In this document: in pieces, positions 23,708-31,727 of the stretch
How the letters are laid out: each line of letters opens with the position of its first letter
Numbering within the stretch: the stretch's first letter is position 1
Assembly (NCBI GenBank): GCA_944376265.1
Contig: CALWCD010000018.1
Span: 1-36,240, forward strand
Source of the DNA: an uncultured Clostridia bacterium
Lineage (GTDB): Bacteria; Bacillota; Clostridia; Oscillospirales; Acutalibacteraceae
Reading direction: 5' to 3'
DNA: 36,240 nt
Notes under the pieces: model-generated
Database searches by the model: none
Told to the model about the DNA's origin: nothing
Seen by the model: the letters and a program-made list of their open reading frames with translations, nothing else
Translations under genes and position numbers: made by a program

Positions 23708-24181
23708 ATGAAACGGATACTTTCTTTGTGGCTGGCCCTCTGCCTGGCCCTGGGCCTTTCCGGCTGCCAAAGCACCCCGGCGCCGGGGCTTGCCTGGGAC
23801 CCGAAGGAAATGGTGGAGCTGCGCCTGGAGAAGGTCCACTACCTGGTGGGGGAAAAGGTGACCCGGGAGCCCTCTGAAATCCAGGCGGCAGCCCAAGGGC
23901 TGCAGGCTCTGCCCGTGGACCGGCCCCGCCGGGAGGAGGATTCCGACTATGAGGGCGGCAGCAGCGTCACCTTCACTTTTTTCCGGGAGGACGGCACCTG
24001 GGAAGAGGTGTGTTTCGCCTTTCCCTACCTGACCACCAACGAAGGGGAATACCTGGTGAAGGAGTCTGCCCAGACCACCCAGGACCATCTGTGGGACCTG
24101 GTAGACGCCCCGGTGGAGTTCCCGCCGGAGAAGAACCACGCCCAGCCCGACCAGGAGACCGCCGAGTTTTTCGGTTTTTAA
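23708..24181 (+). CDS. small lipoprotein, first of a paralogous pair
   Basis: The 157-residue product has a lipoprotein signal ending at Cys20 (LGLSGC). The mature part starts with PGLAWDPKEMVELRL at 26-40. It matches the next gene in total length, in lipidation position and in the segment PGLAWDxxEMVELxL, and both have an FYRED or FFRED motif in the second half. This one reads YEGGSSVTFTFFREDGTWEEV. I know no family for it. The position directly after a membrane-linked sigma factor suggests that the pair is part of, or regulated by, that system. Confidence 0.85.
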   Translation: MKRILSLWLALCLALGLSGCQSTPAPGLAWDPKEMVELRLEKVHYLVGEKVTREPSEIQAAAQGLQALPVDRPRREEDSDYEGGSSVTFTFFREDGTWEEVCFAFPYLTTNEGEYLVKESAQTTQDHLWDLVDAPVEFPPEKNHAQPDQETAEFFGF

Positions 24182-24193
24182 GGAGGAAGGACG

Positions 24194-24667
24194 ATGAAAC
24201 CAAAAGCCATTTTGTGCGCCGCGCTCTGCTTCCTGTTGTGCCTTTCCGGCTGCCGGAGCGACCAGGTGCCGGGCCTTGCCTGGGATGCCAGTGAGATGGT
24301 GGAGCTCCACCTGTTCCAGGGAGGCGTCCCGGCGGACGCCCACCGGAAAACCACCACCGATCCCCAGGAGATCCAGAGGGTGGCAAAGACGCTGAAGTCT
24401 CTGGGGAGGGAGTGGGAATCCACGGACATTGCCCTGTATGCCGGAGGCATTGGCCTGTACCTTTGCTTTTACCGGGAGGATCTCTCCCGGGAGGTGGTCC
24501 ACCTGGGCAGCGGCGGGGAATTCCTTTCCACTGGCGAGGGGTCTTACAAGCTGACCGCCCCTCTTGACTTGGACGCCCTGTGGGACTCCGTAGACGGGGA
24601 GGCGGAATGGGTGGGAGAGGACGGGCTCCCGGAAATCGGCAGCTTCCCTGCCCCGGAAGGGGGATGA
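24194..24667 (+). CDS. small lipoprotein, second of a paralogous pair
   Basis: This protein is also exactly 157 residues, with the lipid-modified Cys at 20 (LCLSGC) and PGLAWDASEMVELHL at 26-40. Twelve bases separate it from its paralog, and they carry AGGAGGAAGG as ribosome binding site. The rest has diverged (LYAGGIGLYLCFYRED, YKLTAPLDLDALWDSVDG), as expected for an old tandem duplication. It is probably secreted and anchored to the membrane. Function unknown. A strong terminator follows at 24676. Confidence 0.85.
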   Translation: MKPKAILCAALCFLLCLSGCRSDQVPGLAWDASEMVELHLFQGGVPADAHRKTTTDPQEIQRVAKTLKSLGREWESTDIALYAGGIGLYLCFYREDLSREVVHLGSGGEFLSTGEGSYKLTAPLDLDALWDSVDGEAEWVGEDGLPEIGSFPAPEGG

Positions 24668-24675
24668 AAGCCAAC

Positions 24676-24711
24676 AAAGGACGCCGGAGTCCAAAGACTG
24701 GGGCGTCCTTT
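24676..24711. terminator. bidirectional terminator between the lipoprotein pair and potD
   Basis: AAAGGACGCC and GGCGTCCTTT form a perfect 10-bp stem, with an inner AGTC/GACT pair. T-rich tails follow on both strands (TTTCTTG and TTTGTTG). It serves convergent transcripts. Confidence 0.8.
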
Positions 24712-24787
24712 CTTGCGTTTTGCAGCGGGGCAACGCCCCGGGGTTCTTCCTGGCGCGTCGTGTGACACAGCAGGCGCCGCAGGCCGG

Positions 24788-25843
24788 TTACTGGCCGCAG
24801 GCAGTGCGGAATTCGTTGAACACCTTGTCGTGGGCGGCCACGGCGTCGGCGCCGATGTTCTCAATCATCTCCATGCTGCTGGTGTCAATATCCGCCGGCA
24901 GGGTGAGGAAGTCGCGGTACTCCTCAGAGATCATCTCCTCCGCGTCCTTGTTGGTGCAGTAGTAGCCCAGGTACTCAAAGCACTGGGCGGAGATCTCCGG
25001 CCGCAGGATATAGTCCATAAACTTGTAGGCGTTTTCCGCGTGGGGAGCGTTGGAGGGGATAAACTGAGCCATAATGCCGAAGCCGATGCCCTCCTCCGGG
25101 AACACCACCTTCAGGTCCGGGTTGGCCATTTTTGCCATGGTCACCTGGGAGGTGTACAGCACGGCGGCGTTCACCTCGCCGGAGATCAGGTCGTCCTGGG
25201 TGTTGTCGTCCTTGATAAGCCGGATGTTGGGGGCTAGCTCCAGCAGCTTCTCCCCGGCGGCCTCAATGGCGGCGATGTCCTCGGTGTTGTAGCTCTCCCC
25301 CAGCACCTTCAGGGCCATGCCGTTGACCACCCGGTAGCTGCCGATCACGCCCACGTCGTCCTCCAGGGAGGGGTCCCACAGGTCGGCGTAGCCCTTGATC
25401 TCAATGTCCACCGCCTGGGGGTTGTAGACAATGGTCTGCACGCCGGCGCCGTAGGGCACGGTGTACTTGTCCTCCGGGTCGTAGAACTGGCCCTGGTACA
25501 CCGGGTTGATGCAGCCGTAATTCTCCAGCTTCCCGGTATCCAGCTCCTGCACCAGCCCCTCCTGGATGGCAGTCTCGATGATGTAGTCGTCGGCGATGAT
25601 CAGGTCGTAGTCTCCGCCCTTGGCGGTTTCCAGCTTGGCAAGCATGGTCTCGTCGTAGTCGAAGTTGGAGTAGGTCACTTCAATGCCGGTCTCCTCGGTA
25701 AAGCCGTCCAGCACCTCCTGGGGGAACATGCCCTCCCAGGTAAACAGCACCAGCTCCCCGTTTTTTTGGGAGGAGCCGGAGCATCCGGCGAAGGCGGTCA
25801 CCAGCAGCAGGGCGCTGAGGACCAGGGCAAACATCTTTTTCAT
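24788..25843 (-). CDS. potD: spermidine/putrescine ABC transporter substrate-binding lipoprotein
   Basis: The 351-residue product has a lipoprotein signal ending at Cys21 (TAFAGC), then the PotD/PotF fold: LVLFTWEGMFPQEVLDGF, YDLIIADDYIIE, VPYGAGVQTIVYN, SQVTMAKMANPDLKVVFPEEG. It captures polyamine outside the membrane and delivers it to PotBC. The start overlaps the potC stop by four bases. The aromatic and acidic ligands fit polyamine binding, but spermidine versus putrescine cannot be read. Confidence 0.94.
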   Translation of the reverse strand: MKKMFALVLSALLLVTAFAGCSGSSQKNGELVLFTWEGMFPQEVLDGFTEETGIEVTYSNFDYDETMLAKLETAKGGDYDLIIADDYIIETAIQEGLVQELDTGKLENYGCINPVYQGQFYDPEDKYTVPYGAGVQTIVYNPQAVDIEIKGYADLWDPSLEDDVGVIGSYRVVNGMALKVLGESYNTEDIAAIEAAGEKLLELAPNIRLIKDDNTQDDLISGEVNAAVLYTSQVTMAKMANPDLKVVFPEEGIGFGIMAQFIPSNAPHAENAYKFMDYILRPEISAQCFEYLGYYCTNKDAEEMISEEYRDFLTLPADIDTSSMEMIENIGADAVAAHDKVFNEFRTACGQ

Positions 25844-26646
25844 GGTTCGGTCACATCCTTTTCAGATTCTTGTTTTTTCGGCGCCCTTCCCAGCAGGGCG
25901 GCCACTCCGCACAGCAGCAGGGTGGCGGCGAACAGCAGGGTGCACAGGGCGTTGATCTCCGGGGTGACCCCGGTTTTTAACTGAGTGTAAACTTTCACCG
26001 GCAGGGTGTTGGTGTCCACCCCGGTGACGAACACGCTGATGATCACGTCGTCCATGCTCATGGCGAAGGCCAGCAGCATGCCGGAGAGAATGGCGGGGAA
26101 CACCAGGGGCAGGGTGACGTCCAGAAACACCCGCACGGGAGAGGCTCCCAGGTCCTGGGCCGCTTCGGGAAGGCTTTTGTCCATGCCCACCAGCCTTGCC
26201 TTCACCAGCATGAACACATAGGGAATGGAGAAGGAGGTGTGGGCAATGACCAGGGTGGTCATGCCGAAGGGCAGGCCGATGAGGGCGAAGAAGGCCATAA
26301 AAACCATGCCCAGAATAATCTCGGGGATCATGATGGGCAGGGTGGAAACGTATTCCACCGCCCCCTTCAGGGGGAACTTCACCTTGCTCATGCCGTAGGC
26401 CCCCAGGGTGCCGATCACCGCGGCGCACAGGCTGGAGAGGACCCCCAGCACAATGGAGTTCCACAGGGCCTGGAACATCTCTCTGTCCCGGAACAGCTCC
26501 CCATACCATTTCAGGGAGAACCCGCCCCACACCGAGCTGATCTTGCTCTCGTTGAAGGAGTAGAGGATGACCAGAAGAATGGGGACGTACATTAAAGCCA
26601 AAACGACCCCCAGGTAGAGGTTGGGCAGTTTGGTGCGGTTTTTCAT
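25840..26646 (-). CDS. potC: polyamine ABC transporter permease PotC
   Basis: The 268-residue permease has six hydrophobic helices and the EAA loop (LPEAAQDLGASPVRVFLDVTLPLVFP) that docks to the ATPase. The N-terminus YVPILLVILYSFNESK is typical of PotC. The ATG at 26646 follows AAAGGAG; an upstream in-frame Met at 26730 lies in the repeat element. It is separated from potB by the 195-bp locus B element, the only large gap in this operon. Confidence 0.95.
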   Translation of the reverse strand: MKNRTKLPNLYLGVVLALMYVPILLVILYSFNESKISSVWGGFSLKWYGELFRDREMFQALWNSIVLGVLSSLCAAVIGTLGAYGMSKVKFPLKGAVEYVSTLPIMIPEIILGMVFMAFFALIGLPFGMTTLVIAHTSFSIPYVFMLVKARLVGMDKSLPEAAQDLGASPVRVFLDVTLPLVFPAILSGMLLAFAMSMDDVIISVFVTGVDTNTLPVKVYTQLKTGVTPEINALCTLLFAATLLLCGVAALLGRAPKKQESEKDVTEP

Positions 26647-26841
26647 GGGCGCAGCTCCTTTCCAATGAAGTGAGCGCAGAGGGCACGCGTAAAAAGTTTG
26701 CAGAGCGCAAGACGCCCACCAGGCCGGCAAGTTTTTTCTAAAACGTTACCCACTTTCGGCGCAGACGGGCTCTCACGTCCAGCACAGGCGCGGCGCTAAG
26801 CCGCCGCCCCATGGTGCGAATTGTCCAGCGGGGGCACCCGC
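26647..26841 (-). repeat. mosaic structured intergenic element, locus B (potB-potC gap)
   Basis: Reading with the operon, a GCGGG-CCCGC hairpin abuts the potB stop. The GGCGGC hairpin module (26783-26810) is 25 of 28 bases identical to that in locus A and lies the same 32 bases from the stop codon. A further 15 bases on is CCGTCTGCGCCG (26757-26768), again at the locus A spacing. The remainder has AAACTTTTTACGCG near the potC end. No gene is visible. Confidence 0.82.
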
Positions 26842-27717
26842 TTACACCAGCCCCTCCAGGTCCTTGACCCCGGAGAGCTTCCGGTACAGCCAGATGATCA
26901 CCGTGGTCAGCACCAGCAGCACCACCGAGAGGGCCGCCGCGAAGGGCCAGTTGTGGGCCTTCATCAGCTGGTCCTGGATCAGGTTGCCCACCAGCACCAC
27001 CTTGTTGCCCCCCAGGATGTCCGCAATGAAGAACAGCCCCATGCTGGGCACAAAGGTGAGCACCACCCCGGAAAGCAGCCCCGGCAGGGTCAGCTTCAAG
27101 GACACGGTGAAAAAGGCCTTCATGGGGCTGGCCCCCAGGTCCCGGGCCGCCTCCACCAGGCTGAAATCCAGCTTTTCCGCGCTGGAATACACGGCGAAGA
27201 TCATAAAGGGCAGCAGGGCGTACACCATGCCCACCACCACCGCCGGGTATGTGTACAGCAGCTTTAACGGCTCGCTGGTAATGTGCAAAGCCATCAGCAG
27301 GGAGTCGAACACGCCCCCTGCCCGGAAAATGATGATCCACCCGTACAGCCGGATCAGGGAGCTGGTCCAGAAGGGGATCATCAGCAGCAGCGTGGTGCGG
27401 CGCTTCCACTTGGGCCCCAGCTTGGCCATAAAGTACCCGAAGGGGTAGCCGATGGCGATCACCAGCAGGGTGCTGAGAAAGGCCAGCCGCAGGGACTGCC
27501 AGAAAGTGCCCAAATACACCGGCTGGGCAATGTCCGCGTAGTTTTTCAGGGTGAATTCCGGCACGGTGCCCCAGGTCTCCGCCCGGGTGAGGAAGCTGAG
27601 CACCACCACATACACCAGGGGTCCCACCACAAACATCACCGTAAACAATATCAGGGGCAGGGTGGTGAGAAAATCTCCCCGGGCCTGGCGCCGTTTCAAA
27701 GAGGTCTCCTTTGCCAT
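26842..27717 (-). CDS. potB: polyamine ABC transporter permease PotB
   Basis: The 291-residue permease has six hydrophobic helices, with the first near LPLILFTVMFVVGPLVYVVVLS. It carries an EAA loop (LVEAARDLGASPMKAFFTVSLKLTLPG) that contacts PotA. It forms the channel with PotC. The ATG at 27717 lies two bases after the potA stop codon, so translation is coupled; AAAGGAGA is just upstream. Confidence 0.95.
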   Translation of the reverse strand: MAKETSLKRRQARGDFLTTLPLILFTVMFVVGPLVYVVVLSFLTRAETWGTVPEFTLKNYADIAQPVYLGTFWQSLRLAFLSTLLVIAIGYPFGYFMAKLGPKWKRRTTLLLMIPFWTSSLIRLYGWIIIFRAGGVFDSLLMALHITSEPLKLLYTYPAVVVGMVYALLPFMIFAVYSSAEKLDFSLVEAARDLGASPMKAFFTVSLKLTLPGLLSGVVLTFVPSMGLFFIADILGGNKVVLVGNLIQDQLMKAHNWPFAAALSVVLLVLTTVIIWLYRKLSGVKDLEGLV

Positions 27718-27719
27718 GG

Positions 27720-28811
27720 TCAGCCCTCCCCGCTTTCTGTCCGGGGCAGGTCCACCGGGCAGGCGTGCTCCGGCTGCCAGTTGATCCGCACCCGGTCCCC
27801 GGGCGCCAGCTCCCAGTCAATGCCGTGGCGGCTGCAGATAAATTCCTCTCCGCCGGAAAGCTCCACGGCAATGCGCAGCATGCCTCCGGAGAAGCTCTTC
27901 TCCTTCACCACGCCTGCCAGGCCGGGGCCTTCCTCCCCCTTTACCGCCTGGGCCTGCTCTCCCCGGACCGCCAGCGTCACCGGGGAACCGGGAACGAAGC
28001 TGTGTCCCCGGCTGCCGAAGGAGGTTTTCCCGTTTTGGCCCACAAACTCCACCAGATCCCCGGAGACGGTTCCCACTGTCCCCTGGACAATGTTGGCCGT
28101 GCCCACAAACCTGGCCACGTAGGAGGTGAGGGGGGAATCGTACACCTGGGAGGGGGTGCCCACCTGCTGGAACCTGCCGTCCTTCATCACGGCAATGCGG
28201 TCGGACATGTTCAGGGCTTCCTCCTGGTCGTGGGTGATGTAGATAAAGGTGATGCCCAGCTTTTTCTGCAGGCGCTTCAGCTCCTGCTGCATCTGCCGGC
28301 GCAGCTGCAGGTCCAGGGCCCCCAGGGGCTCGTCCAGCAGCAGCAGTTTGGGCCGGTTGATCAGGGACCGGGCAATGGCCACCCGCTGCCGCTGCCCGCC
28401 GGAAAGCTCTCCGGGCATGCGGCGCTCAAAGCCGGAAAGCTGCACCAGCTCCAGCATCTTTTTCACTTCCTCTTTGATCTCCCCCTTGGGCCGCTTCCGG
28501 ATCTTCAGGGCGTAGCCCACGTTCTGCTCCACGTTCATGTGGGGGAACAGGGCGTAGTTCTGAAACACCGTGTTCACGTCCCGCTTGTTGGGGGGAGCCT
28601 GGGTCATGTCCCTGCCCTCCAGCAGCACCCGGCCCTGGTCCGGGGTCTCCAGCCCGGCGATAATCCGCAGCGTGGTGGTTTTGCCGCAGCCCGAGGACCC
28701 CAGCAGGGTGATAAACTCCCCCTGGGCGGCTTTCAGGCCGATGCCCTGAAGCACCGGCGTGTCCCCGAAGCTCTTATATATCTCCTGCAGTTCCAGGATG
28801 GTTTCGCTCAA
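27720..28811 (-). CDS. potA: polyamine ABC transporter ATPase PotA
   Basis: The 363-residue ATPase has Walker A GSSGCGKTT (38-46), signature LSGGQRQRVAIARSL, Walker B LLLLDEPLGALD and a C-terminal TOBE domain (about 240-355) as in PotA. It powers import through PotBC. The start appears to be TTG at 28811 (TTG AGC GAA ACC), with AGAGGCGG upstream and no in-frame ATG before the conserved IYKSFGDTPVLQGI. It is the first gene of the operon. Confidence 0.94.
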   Translation of the reverse strand: MSETILELQEIYKSFGDTPVLQGIGLKAAQGEFITLLGSSGCGKTTTLRIIAGLETPDQGRVLLEGRDMTQAPPNKRDVNTVFQNYALFPHMNVEQNVGYALKIRKRPKGEIKEEVKKMLELVQLSGFERRMPGELSGGQRQRVAIARSLINRPKLLLLDEPLGALDLQLRRQMQQELKRLQKKLGITFIYITHDQEEALNMSDRIAVMKDGRFQQVGTPSQVYDSPLTSYVARFVGTANIVQGTVGTVSGDLVEFVGQNGKTSFGSRGHSFVPGSPVTLAVRGEQAQAVKGEEGPGLAGVVKEKSFSGGMLRIAVELSGGEEFICSRHGIDWELAPGDRVRINWQPEHACPVDLPRTESGEG

Positions 28812-28850
28812 AATGGACCGCCTCTTCCCTCGTTGGTTTCCTGTTTCGGG

Positions 28851-28875
28851 AAACTATACCGTTTCAGTATAGTTT
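28851..28875. promoter_or_regulatory. operator-like palindrome of the pot operon
   Basis: AAACTATAC and GTATAGTTT are perfect 9-bp arms around CGTTTCA. The site begins about 10 bases after the -10 box, so it covers the early transcribed region. A repressor could bind there and block the promoter; it would also form a leader hairpin. No regulator gene is adjacent. Confidence 0.65.
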
Positions 28876-28884
28876 TCTTGCTTG

Positions 28885-28913
28885 ATTATACTGGCTCTCT
28901 TTCCCCTTGTCAA
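28885..28913 (-). promoter_or_regulatory. consensus sigma-A promoter of potABCD
   Basis: On the minus strand TTGACA (28908-28913), exactly 17 bases, then TATAAT (28885-28890). Both boxes match consensus fully. The palindrome at 28851-28875 lies immediately downstream, which fits a strong promoter held by a repressor. Confidence 0.9.
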
Positions 28914-28969
28914 GGCGAAGGGCGCAGGTTAGTTTTAACTATCACCTTTTTCTTTTCCCCGCCCCCCAC

Positions 28970-28997
28970 AAAAAGAAGCCGGCGGCCCGCCGGCTTC
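28970..28997 (-). terminator. intrinsic terminator of recA-recX
   Basis: GAAGCCGGCGG and CCGCCGGCTTC pair around a single central base (about nine pairs with a realistic loop), followed on the minus strand by TTTTTGT. It lies five bases after recX. Confidence 0.88.
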
Positions 28998-29002
28998 CCA
29001 GT

Positions 29003-29620
29003 TTATTCCATTTCCTCCGGCTGTCCCATAACCTCCCGGATCTTCCCGTAGGAGTAACCCATGCGCTGGAGGGCCGCCACTGCCCGGCGGCGTGTCTTTT
29101 CGTCCTCCCGCCACAGGGGGTACCGCTTGGCAAGCACCAGGGCCATGTTCTCCTCCCCGGCGTCCTCCTCCAGATAGGGGGCCATCACCTGGTCGATGAG
29201 CTCCCGGTCAATGCCCTTCCGGGAAAGCTCCTGCCGCACCCGCAGCGGCCCGAACCGCTTGCGCACAAACAGCTCCCGGGCGTAGTTCTCCGCGAAGGCC
29301 CGGTCGTCCAGAAGGCCCATCTCCTCCAGCCGGTCCGCCGCGGCTTGGGCAGCCTCCTGGGAAGCCGCCGTTCGGGCGATCTTCTCCGTCAGCTCCCGCT
29401 TGCTGTGGCTCCGGTGCTCCAGCAGGTACAGGGCCTTTTCCCGCGCCCGGCGGGCGTCGGACTGCTCCAGCAGCTGGGAGAGCTCCTCCTGGGTCAGTTC
29501 GTCCCCGGGCTTCAGCCGGGACAGCAGGAACACCTCTGTGTCCACCTTGGGCCCCGGTTCCCCGTCCAGGTACAGCTGGGTCAGGTTTTTCCGCCGGGGC
29601 TCCGCCGCCGTCAGCTCCAT
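29003..29620 (-). CDS. recX: recombination regulator RecX
   Basis: The 205-residue product has the helical RecX repeats (ALYLLEHRSHSKRELTEKI, MGLLDDRAFAENYARELF, LSRKGIDRELIDQVM). It binds RecA filaments and modulates their activity. Its ATG shares one base with the recA stop (TGATG), so it is translationally coupled to recA. It is at the upper end of RecX length because of an N-terminal extension with some beta character. Confidence 0.93.
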   Translation of the reverse strand: MELTAAEPRRKNLTQLYLDGEPGPKVDTEVFLLSRLKPGDELTQEELSQLLEQSDARRAREKALYLLEHRSHSKRELTEKIARTAASQEAAQAAADRLEEMGLLDDRAFAENYARELFVRKRFGPLRVRQELSRKGIDRELIDQVMAPYLEEDAGEENMALVLAKRYPLWREDEKTRRRAVAALQRMGYSYGKIREVMGQPEEME

Positions 29621-30801
29621 CAGTCGTCGTCCACCGTGATGTCGATGCTCTTCTTGGCCGCCGCCTTATTGGCGGGGGCAGGGGCCGCCCCTTCCGGGGC
29701 CTCCTCCTGGGCGGGCATCTCCACAGGCTTGGCCACGTCCTTGGGGGCGGGCCGGTTGGGGAGCTTGTCGTACAGCTTGTCCACATTGGCCCGCACAGCC
29801 TGCTCGATCTCGTCGGCCATCTCCGGGTGGTTGGTGAGGAACTCCTTGGAATTGTCCCGGCCCTGGCCGATGCGCTCCCCGTTGTAGGAGAACCAGGCGC
29901 CGCTCTTCTGGACCACCTCCAGCCGGACGGCCATGTCCAGCAGCTCGCCCATGCGGGAGATGCCGGTGCCGTACATCACGTCGAATTCCGCGGTGCGGAA
30001 GGGAGGGGCGATCTTGTTCTTCACCACCTTGGCCTTGGTGCGGGCGCCGATGATGTCCGTGCCGTTTTTGATGACCTCCGCCTTGCGCACCTCAATGCGC
30101 ACGGAGGAGTAGAACTTCAGGGCCCGGCCGCCGGGGGTGACTTCCGGGTTGCCGTAGATGACGCCCACCTTTTCACGAAGCTGGTTGATAAAGATGGCCA
30201 CGCAGTTGGACTTGGAGATGGCGCCGGCCAGCTTCCGCAATGCCTGGCTCATCAGCCGGGCCTGCAGGCCCACGTGGGAGTCGCCCATCTCCCCCTCGAT
30301 CTCCGCCCGGGGCACCAGGGCCGCCACGGAGTCCACCACAATCACGTCGATGGCGTTGGACCGCACCAGCGCCTCGGTGATCTCCAAAGCCTGCTCGCCG
30401 GTGTCCGGCTGGCTCACCAGCAGGCTGTCCACGTCCACTCCCAGGTTCCCGGCGTACACAGGGTCCAGGGCGTGCTCCACGTCGATAAACGCGGCGTTGC
30501 CCCCCTGCTTCTGCCCTTCGGCAATGCAGTGCAGGGCCAGGGTGGTCTTGCCGGAGGATTCCGGCCCGTAGATCTCGATAATGCGGCCCCGGGGCATGCC
30601 GCCAATGCCCAGCGCCAGGTCCAGGGACAGGCTGCCGGTGGGAATGGCCTCCACGTTCAGGGCGGAATCCTGCCCCAGCCGCATAACGGCCCCTTCGCCA
30701 AACTGCTTCTTAATCTGCGCCAGGGCAGTTTCCAGTGCCTTGGCCTTTTCCTCGGCGCCGTTTGCCGCCTTGGCCACGGCCGCCTTTTTGCTCTCCGCCA
30801 T
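29620..30801 (-). CDS. recA: recombinase RecA
   Basis: The 393-residue RecA has Walker [10 protein letters not shown] (79-87), [18 protein letters not shown], the L1/L2 region with [20 protein letters not shown], and [14 protein letters not shown]. It binds single-stranded DNA, pairs strands and triggers LexA self-cleavage. It is longer than the E. coli protein (352) because of an N-terminal Lys/Ala stretch and an Ala/Pro/Glu-rich tail ending in DITVDDD. The ATG at 30801 follows AGGAGG. The frame upstream to 30894 is the promoter region and is rejected. Confidence 0.98.
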   Translation of the reverse strand: MAESKKAAVAKAANGAEEKAKALETALAQIKKQFGEGAVMRLGQDSALNVEAIPTGSLSLDLALGIGGMPRGRIIEIYGPESSGKTTLALHCIAEGQKQGGNAAFIDVEHALDPVYAGNLGVDVDSLLVSQPDTGEQALEITEALVRSNAIDVIVVDSVAALVPRAEIEGEMGDSHVGLQARLMSQALRKLAGAISKSNCVAIFINQLREKVGVIYGNPEVTPGGRALKFYSSVRIEVRKAEVIKNGTDIIGARTKAKVVKNKIAPPFRTAEFDVMYGTGISRMGELLDMAVRLEVVQKSGAWFSYNGERIGQGRDNSKEFLTNHPEMADEIEQAVRANVDKLYDKLPNRPAPKDVAKPVEMPAQEEAPEGAAPAPANKAAAKKSIDITVDDD

Positions 30802-30840
30802 ATCAGTAACCTCCTGTGAAGTGGTGTTTCTCTGCCCTCT

Positions 30841-30869
30841 ATTATATAGGATGCTGCCGGGAAAAGCAA
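30841..30869 (-). promoter_or_regulatory. recA promoter
   Basis: On the minus strand TTGCTT (30864-30869), 17 bases, then TATAAT (30841-30846), about 40 bases before the recA start. Confidence 0.8.
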
Positions 30870-30887
30870 TGGATTTCCCAAAATTTC

Positions 30888-30901
30888 CGAACAAACGTTT
30901 T
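30888..30901. promoter_or_regulatory. LexA (Cheo/SOS) box upstream of recA
   Basis: CGAACAAACGTTTT matches the Gram-positive LexA consensus CGAACRNRYGTTYC at 13 of 14 positions. It is centred about 25 bases upstream of the -35 box and just touches the stop codon of the kinase gene. It is the only such site I found near recA. Confidence 0.8.
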
Positions 30902-31398
30902 TACTCCGGGTACTTTCCCTCCAGCTCTTCCCGGTCCGGGGGCTGGAACAAAGCCGCCCGGGATTCCACATCCTCCCGGGTAATGGTGGAAAACACGTCC
31001 TCTCTCCCCTCACGGCCCCGGTCTTCCAGCCGGCGGCAGAGCTCCTCCAGAGGGGCGCAGGTGTAGCGGATTTGAAACCCTGCCCCCAGGGCCTGGGCTT
31101 CCCGGTACTTTTCCTCCCGCTCCTCCCTGGCCCAGAAGCCGTAGTCCAAAATGACGCTGACCCCTTTTTCCAGCAGCTTTTTTCCCAGCTCCCACTGAAG
31201 CGCCTCCACCCGGCTGTGGCGGTCATCGTGAAGGGCGTGCTCCTCCGGGTGGTGGAAGTCGTCCCCGAACAGGAACAGGTGCCACTCGTCCGGGGTGAAC
31301 CGAACGGCGCCTGTCTCCTGCTCCAGCCGCTTGGCCAGGGTGGTCTTGCCCGAGCCTGGCAGGCCCACCATCAGGGTGAGGGTAGGTCTTGGTTCCAT
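30901..31398 (-). CDS. P-loop ATP-binding kinase-like protein
   Basis: The 165-residue product has Walker A GLPGSGKTT (12-20) and the AAA_33/zeta-like pattern: FTPDEWHLFLFGDD, then ILDYGFWAREEREEKYREAQ and a C-terminal Arg-rich segment. Such proteins phosphorylate small substrates, but the substrate here is unknown. AAGGAGG precedes the ATG at 31398. It is transcribed toward recA from its own promoter; no terminator separates it from recA, so some read-through into the SOS gene is possible. I prefer a generic predicted-kinase name to any drug-resistance label. Confidence 0.85.
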   Translation of the reverse strand: MEPRPTLTLMVGLPGSGKTTLAKRLEQETGAVRFTPDEWHLFLFGDDFHHPEEHALHDDRHSRVEALQWELGKKLLEKGVSVILDYGFWAREEREEKYREAQALGAGFQIRYTCAPLEELCRRLEDRGREGREDVFSTITREDVESRAALFQPPDREELEGKYPE

Positions 31399-31420
31399 GG
31401 CGGTCCCTCCTTTTGGGAGT

Positions 31421-31449
31421 ATCATAGGGGAGGCCGCCGGATTTGTCAA
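31421..31449 (-). promoter_or_regulatory. promoter of the P-loop kinase gene
   Basis: Minus-strand TTGACA (31444-31449), 17 bases, TATGAT (31421-31426), about 25 bases before the start codon. It is back to back with the ABC-F promoter. Confidence 0.82.
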
Positions 31450-31467
31450 CGTGTTTCCCGAAAACAG

Positions 31468-31496
31468 TTGACAAACCTTCTCCCCCGTGCTATCCT
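31468..31496 (+). promoter_or_regulatory. promoter of the ABC-F gene
   Basis: TTGACA (31468-31473), 17 bases, TATCCT (31491-31496), with TG one base before the -10 as in extended -10 promoters. It gives a leader of about 225 bases before the coding start, long enough for attenuation control. Confidence 0.82.
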
Positions 31497-31676
31497 GTGG
31501 CTGATAACAAAATGAATGGAGTGGAAGGATGTTAGTATAAGCCTTGAGATCGGACGAGACCATCACTGGCTTTCGGGCATGGCCCGGGGGCGGTTTCGTG
31601 CTGCCGGTTTTCGTGGCTTGTGACATCCTTTTTCTATGGCTGGGGGCGGGGCCTCCTGCCTTTTCCTGGGATGCGT

Positions 31677-31709
31677 GGGTCTGTTCCGGCGGCGGGACAG
31701 GCCCTTTTT
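31677..31709 (+). terminator. attenuator before the ABC-F gene
   Basis: GGGTCTGTTCC and GGGACAGGCCC form an 11-pair stem (two G-U) with a GGCGGC loop, followed by TTTTT. The hairpin ends 18 bases before the ATG, so it must be bypassed for expression. GGGGCCT about 30 bases upstream can pair with AGGCCC of the 3' arm and could act as antiterminator. Very short frames lie in the leader (for example MLV and MARGRFRAAGFRGL), but none has a convincing ribosome binding site. Confidence 0.8.
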
Positions 31710-31727
31710 GCATGTTGAGGAGGCACT

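Noticed and set aside
30901-31398. Drug-modifying phosphotransferase or zeta toxin for the P-loop kinase
   Set aside because: Only the generic P-loop kinase features are visible; no antitoxin partner or specific substrate motif supports a resistance or toxin label.
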